Origin: an uncultured Desulfuromonas sp.
GTDB taxonomy: Bacteria > Desulfobacterota > Desulfuromonadia > Desulfuromonadales > Desulfuromonadaceae
Length of the DNA: 64,000 nt
Assembly (NCBI RefSeq): GCF_963676955.1
Contig: NZ_OY781461.1
Location: 258,001 to 322,000 of the forward strand
Direction of reading: 5' to 3'
Made by a program: the position numbers and the translations under genes. The notes under the pieces are model-generated. The model searched no databases. It saw nothing but the letters and a program-made list of their open reading frames with translations, and was not told the DNA's origin. Below, piece after piece: positions 62,008-64,000 of this stretch (positions within the stretch are counted from its first letter, which is position 1; each line of letters begins with the position of its first letter).

Positions 62008-62661
62008 TTTTTTGCAATCATCCTGCTGACCATAGGTGCGAAACTTCTCCACCACGCGGTCCATCTCCTCATCCGCCACCAACACGGGATCACCAATGGA
62101 ACACGCCTGATAATAAATCCGCGCGACCAGTTCGATCTCTTCAGCGACGTTAAACGCCTGGGGCAAATCTCGGCCCACCGCCACCAGGCCGTGATTGGCC
62201 AGCAGCAGGGCGTTGTTGTCGCCGATATGGTTGCGCACCGACGCCGCCAACTCCGCCGTGCCGAAGGTGGCATAAGGCGCCACCGGCACCTTTTTACCGG
62301 CGAATGCCACCAGGTAGTGTACAGCGGGAATTTCGCGATGCAGACAGGCCATGGTGGTGGCATAAACCGAATGAGTATGAACCACGGCGCGCACATCCGG
62401 TCGCTCGTCGTACAGGGCCAGATGAAAACTCAACTCACTCGACGGCTTCCAGCGGCCATCCACCACAACGCCGTTGCGATCAACCAGCACCACATCCTCG
62501 GCGGCAACGTCGGCATAGTCAATGCCGCTTGGACCGATGGCGATCAGGTTTTCCTCGGCGTTGAACATACTGAGATTGCCACCACTGCCGGTGGTTAAGC
62601 CGGACTGGACCAATTTGCGGCCGTAATCGGCAATCATCTGCCGTTCCAAAGAGAGCCTCAT
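62005..62661 (-). CDS. Class II aldolase/adducin family protein (L-fuculose-phosphate aldolase-like)
   Basis: The 218-aa zinc aldolase resembles FucA. LTTGSGGNLSMFN is the phosphate-binding start, PSSELSFHLALY holds the catalytic glutamate, HTHSVYATTMACL gives two zinc histidines and LLANHGLVAVG the third region. It cleaves or forms a phosphorylated sugar such as fuculose 1-phosphate, or serves methylthioribulose or 5-deoxy sugar salvage. The actual substrate is not known. It overlaps the PHP phosphatase gene by four nucleotides. The stop codon coincides with the end of a 70-bp repeat. Confidence 0.88.
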   Translation of the reverse strand: MRLSLERQMIADYGRKLVQSGLTTGSGGNLSMFNAEENLIAIGPSGIDYADVAAEDVVLVDRNGVVVDGRWKPSSELSFHLALYDERPDVRAVVHTHSVYATTMACLHREIPAVHYLVAFAGKKVPVAPYATFGTAELAASVRNHIGDNNALLLANHGLVAVGRDLPQAFNVAEEIELVARIYYQACSIGDPVLVADEEMDRVVEKFRTYGQQDDCKK

Positions 62662-63389
62662 GCGTCATCCCCATCCAGACCGAGAAACGCCAGGGTCGAC
62701 TCCAGCGTGCGATTGACGATTTGTTCCGGGGCGATGCCAACCTGAGACAACGCCGCCAGAGAATCACTGAACTCACCAATCCCCTGAGCAATATGGGCAT
62801 CACTGCCGACGGCGATCGGCGCCCCGTGTTCGGCGCACAGTCGGGCGATTTCCATGCAGTTGGGTGCGCTGCCGCGTCGGGTGCGGCGAAACGACGAGCT
62901 GTTGATTTCCAATGCCGTGCCGGTAGCGACCGCCTGGCGGACAACGGTCTCATAGTCAATGGGGAATTCCGGATTTCCGGGATGAGAGATGATGTGCACC
63001 AGAGGATTTTCCATGGCCAGCATCATGGTGCGGGTGTGATCGTCACGCGTTGTTCCGGTGTAACCGCAATCGGCATGAAACCCGGCCAATACCACATCAA
63101 GGTTTTGCAGATAACCGTCATCGAGATCGACCTGCCCCTCATTGAGCAGATTGGCTTCAATGCCACGGAAAATACGCACACCGCACAGGGTGTCGGGGAT
63201 AAAACCGAGCACCATAAAATGGTACAGATGAGGCGCGCCGGGCATGGACGGACCATGGTCGGTCATGCCGATCCCTTTGAGGCCGAGTGCGGCAGCGGCC
63301 CGGGCATTTTCTTCAATGGTACTGAACGCATGCCCCGAAGCAATGGTGTGGACGTGCAGGTCCACCTCGGGGGGCAGAATTTCGGACAT
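62658..63389 (-). CDS. PHP-domain phosphatase (YcdX-like)
   Basis: The 243-aa protein has the four PHP metal motifs: DLHVHT, MTDHGPSMPG, IISHPGNPEF and VGSDAH, in the order of the YcdX family, which binds a trinuclear zinc centre and hydrolyses phosphate esters. GGAGG precedes the ATG. It is upstream of and coupled to the class II aldolase, which suggests joint action on a sugar phosphate. The substrate is unknown. Confidence 0.9.
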   Translation of the reverse strand: MSEILPPEVDLHVHTIASGHAFSTIEENARAAAALGLKGIGMTDHGPSMPGAPHLYHFMVLGFIPDTLCGVRIFRGIEANLLNEGQVDLDDGYLQNLDVVLAGFHADCGYTGTTRDDHTRTMMLAMENPLVHIISHPGNPEFPIDYETVVRQAVATGTALEINSSSFRRTRRGSAPNCMEIARLCAEHGAPIAVGSDAHIAQGIGEFSDSLAALSQVGIAPEQIVNRTLESTLAFLGLDGDDA

Positions 63390-63539
63390 GTGTTCCCTCC
63401 TTGGCTGTTGAAAAAACGAAAAAACTTGTCAGTGCCGCAAGCGGCATTGTAGATTGCGGGGTTTGCTGTCGCAACATGCCGGAAAACGGCAGGCCTGCGT
63501 CAAACAGCCCTTAATTTAACACGACACTTTTGAAAGACA

Positions 63540-64000
63540 ATGATGAATTCCTGCGACGCCCTGCTGCACATCAACCGTCCGGCCCGCTATATCGGCGGCG
63601 AAGCCGGCAGCATTCATAAAGATCCCGCCACGGTGGATCTCCGCTTTGCCCTGGCCTTTCCCGATACCTACGAAATCGGCATGAGCCACCTCGGTTCGGC
63701 GATTCTTTACCGCGTGCTCAACGGGCAACCCTGGATCGGTGCCGAACGCAGCTATTGCCCCTGGCCGGATATGGCCGCTGAAATGCGCGAGCAAGATATC
63801 CCCCTGCTGTCTCTGGAATCGCAAACGCCGTTGGCAAAATTCGATGTGATCGGCTTCAGCCTCCAATACGAGCTGTGCTACACCAATGTGCTGACCATGC
63901 TCAAACTGGCCGGGATCCCGTTACGCCGTGACCAGCGTAACGACAGCCACCCGCTGATCGTCGTCGGCGGCCCCTGTGCCTACAACCCGGAACCTCTGGC
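63540..64000 (+). CDS. B12-binding radical SAM protein (TIGR03960-like), N-terminal part
   Basis: The frame is open to the end of the window (about 153 residues visible). The sequence RPARYIGGEAGSIHKD, FALAFPDTYEIGMSHLGSAI, FDVIGFSLQYELCYTNVLTM and PLIVVGGPCAYNPEPL is the N-terminal B12-binding-like domain of a large radical SAM family (YgiQ-related, TIGR03960). The radical SAM CxxxCxxC motif would lie beyond the window. Function is not established, but members often precede a DUF2344 protein gene. Two adjacent ATG codons (63540, 63543) are possible starts. Confidence 0.85.
   Translation, partial: MMNSCDALLHINRPARYIGGEAGSIHKDPATVDLRFALAFPDTYEIGMSHLGSAILYRVLNGQPWIGAERSYCPWPDMAAEMREQDIPLLSLESQTPLAKFDVIGFSLQYELCYTNVLTMLKLAGIPLRRDQRNDSHPLIVVGGPCAYNPEPL

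Noticed and set aside
1-64000. CRISPR arrays, rRNA operons, prophage genes or a restriction or defence island.
   Set aside because: I looked for regular spaced repeats, rRNA-like stretches, integrases, methylases and nuclease-ATPase pairs and saw none; the only mobile elements are the IS4 copy, the group II intron and small palindromic repeats.

Overview
The window looks like chromosome of a Gram-negative, anaerobic, respiratory deltaproteobacterium, most like Desulfuromonadales (Desulfuromonas, Pelobacter or Geobacter relatives). This rests on gene content and not on a search: a GspN-like type II secretion protein, c-type heme motifs (CxxCH) in a sensor kinase and in a small cytochrome, tandem rubredoxins beside a ferritin, a short MetH without the activation domain, many c-di-GMP and chemotaxis proteins, and TonB, RND and OMF outer-membrane systems. 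Base composition is GC-moderate by eye, with an AT-richer patch at about 27.7-28.7 kb.

Layout. 0-9.7 kb: the end of a GspN-like gene, lon, a small conserved-looking protein, a hemolysin III family membrane protein, a chemoreceptor, an RluA-type pseudouridine synthase, a DUF2905 protein, a PabB-PabC fusion and a TPR protein. 9.9-13.5 kb: a second chemoreceptor with an internal zinc-binding CZB domain, and a MATE exporter. 13.6-19.7 kb: a TetR repressor with a palindromic operator, followed by a complete tripartite RND efflux operon. 19.8-23.6 kb: speD with a long structured leader, an intact IS4-family element inserted at the speD stop codon, and a ChaN-PDZ lipoprotein. 23.7-27.7 kb: two rubredoxins, ferritin, class II fructose-bisphosphate aldolase and a divergent long-form GAPDH. 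27.8-29.6 kb: an AT-rich patch with an orphan secreted protein, a GNAT acetyltransferase, a REP-like element and rpsU. 29.8-37.1 kb: GGDEF-EAL protein, YkgJ-like Fe-S protein, HD-GYP protein, a lemA/TPM cluster and a secreted Cys-rich peptide. 37.2-42.8 kb: serB-sfsA-tmcAL, a DUF4382 lipoprotein, and mntP with a MazG-like gene. 42.9-45.1 kb: tRNA-Thr(CGU) separated from its probable terminator by a group II intron. 45.2-50.4 kb: GAF-GGDEF protein, a BtuB-like TonB receptor with paired operators, a DUF4405 protein and a beta-hydroxyacid dehydrogenase. 50.5-60.7 kb: a minus-strand block murI, gerMN, metH, an EKP-repeat protein, heme-motif histidine kinase, sigma-54 response regulator, then polA. 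60.9-64 kb: a small membrane protein behind a structured leader, a diheme cytochrome, duplicated 70-bp repeats, a class II aldolase, a PHP phosphatase and the start of a B12-binding radical SAM protein.

The strongest candidates for undescribed biology are regulatory. First, the roughly 170-nt speD leader contains a bulged 15-bp helix that closes a three-way junction and buries the speD ribosome binding site, with mutually exclusive alternative pairings. Second, two identical GTAAAC-N16-GTTTAC operators flank the promoter of the TonB receptor gene. Third, a predicted pseudoknot leader precedes the small membrane protein at 61.1 kb. The 28-unit EKP repeat protein and the nine-cysteine secreted peptide are the most unusual proteins.
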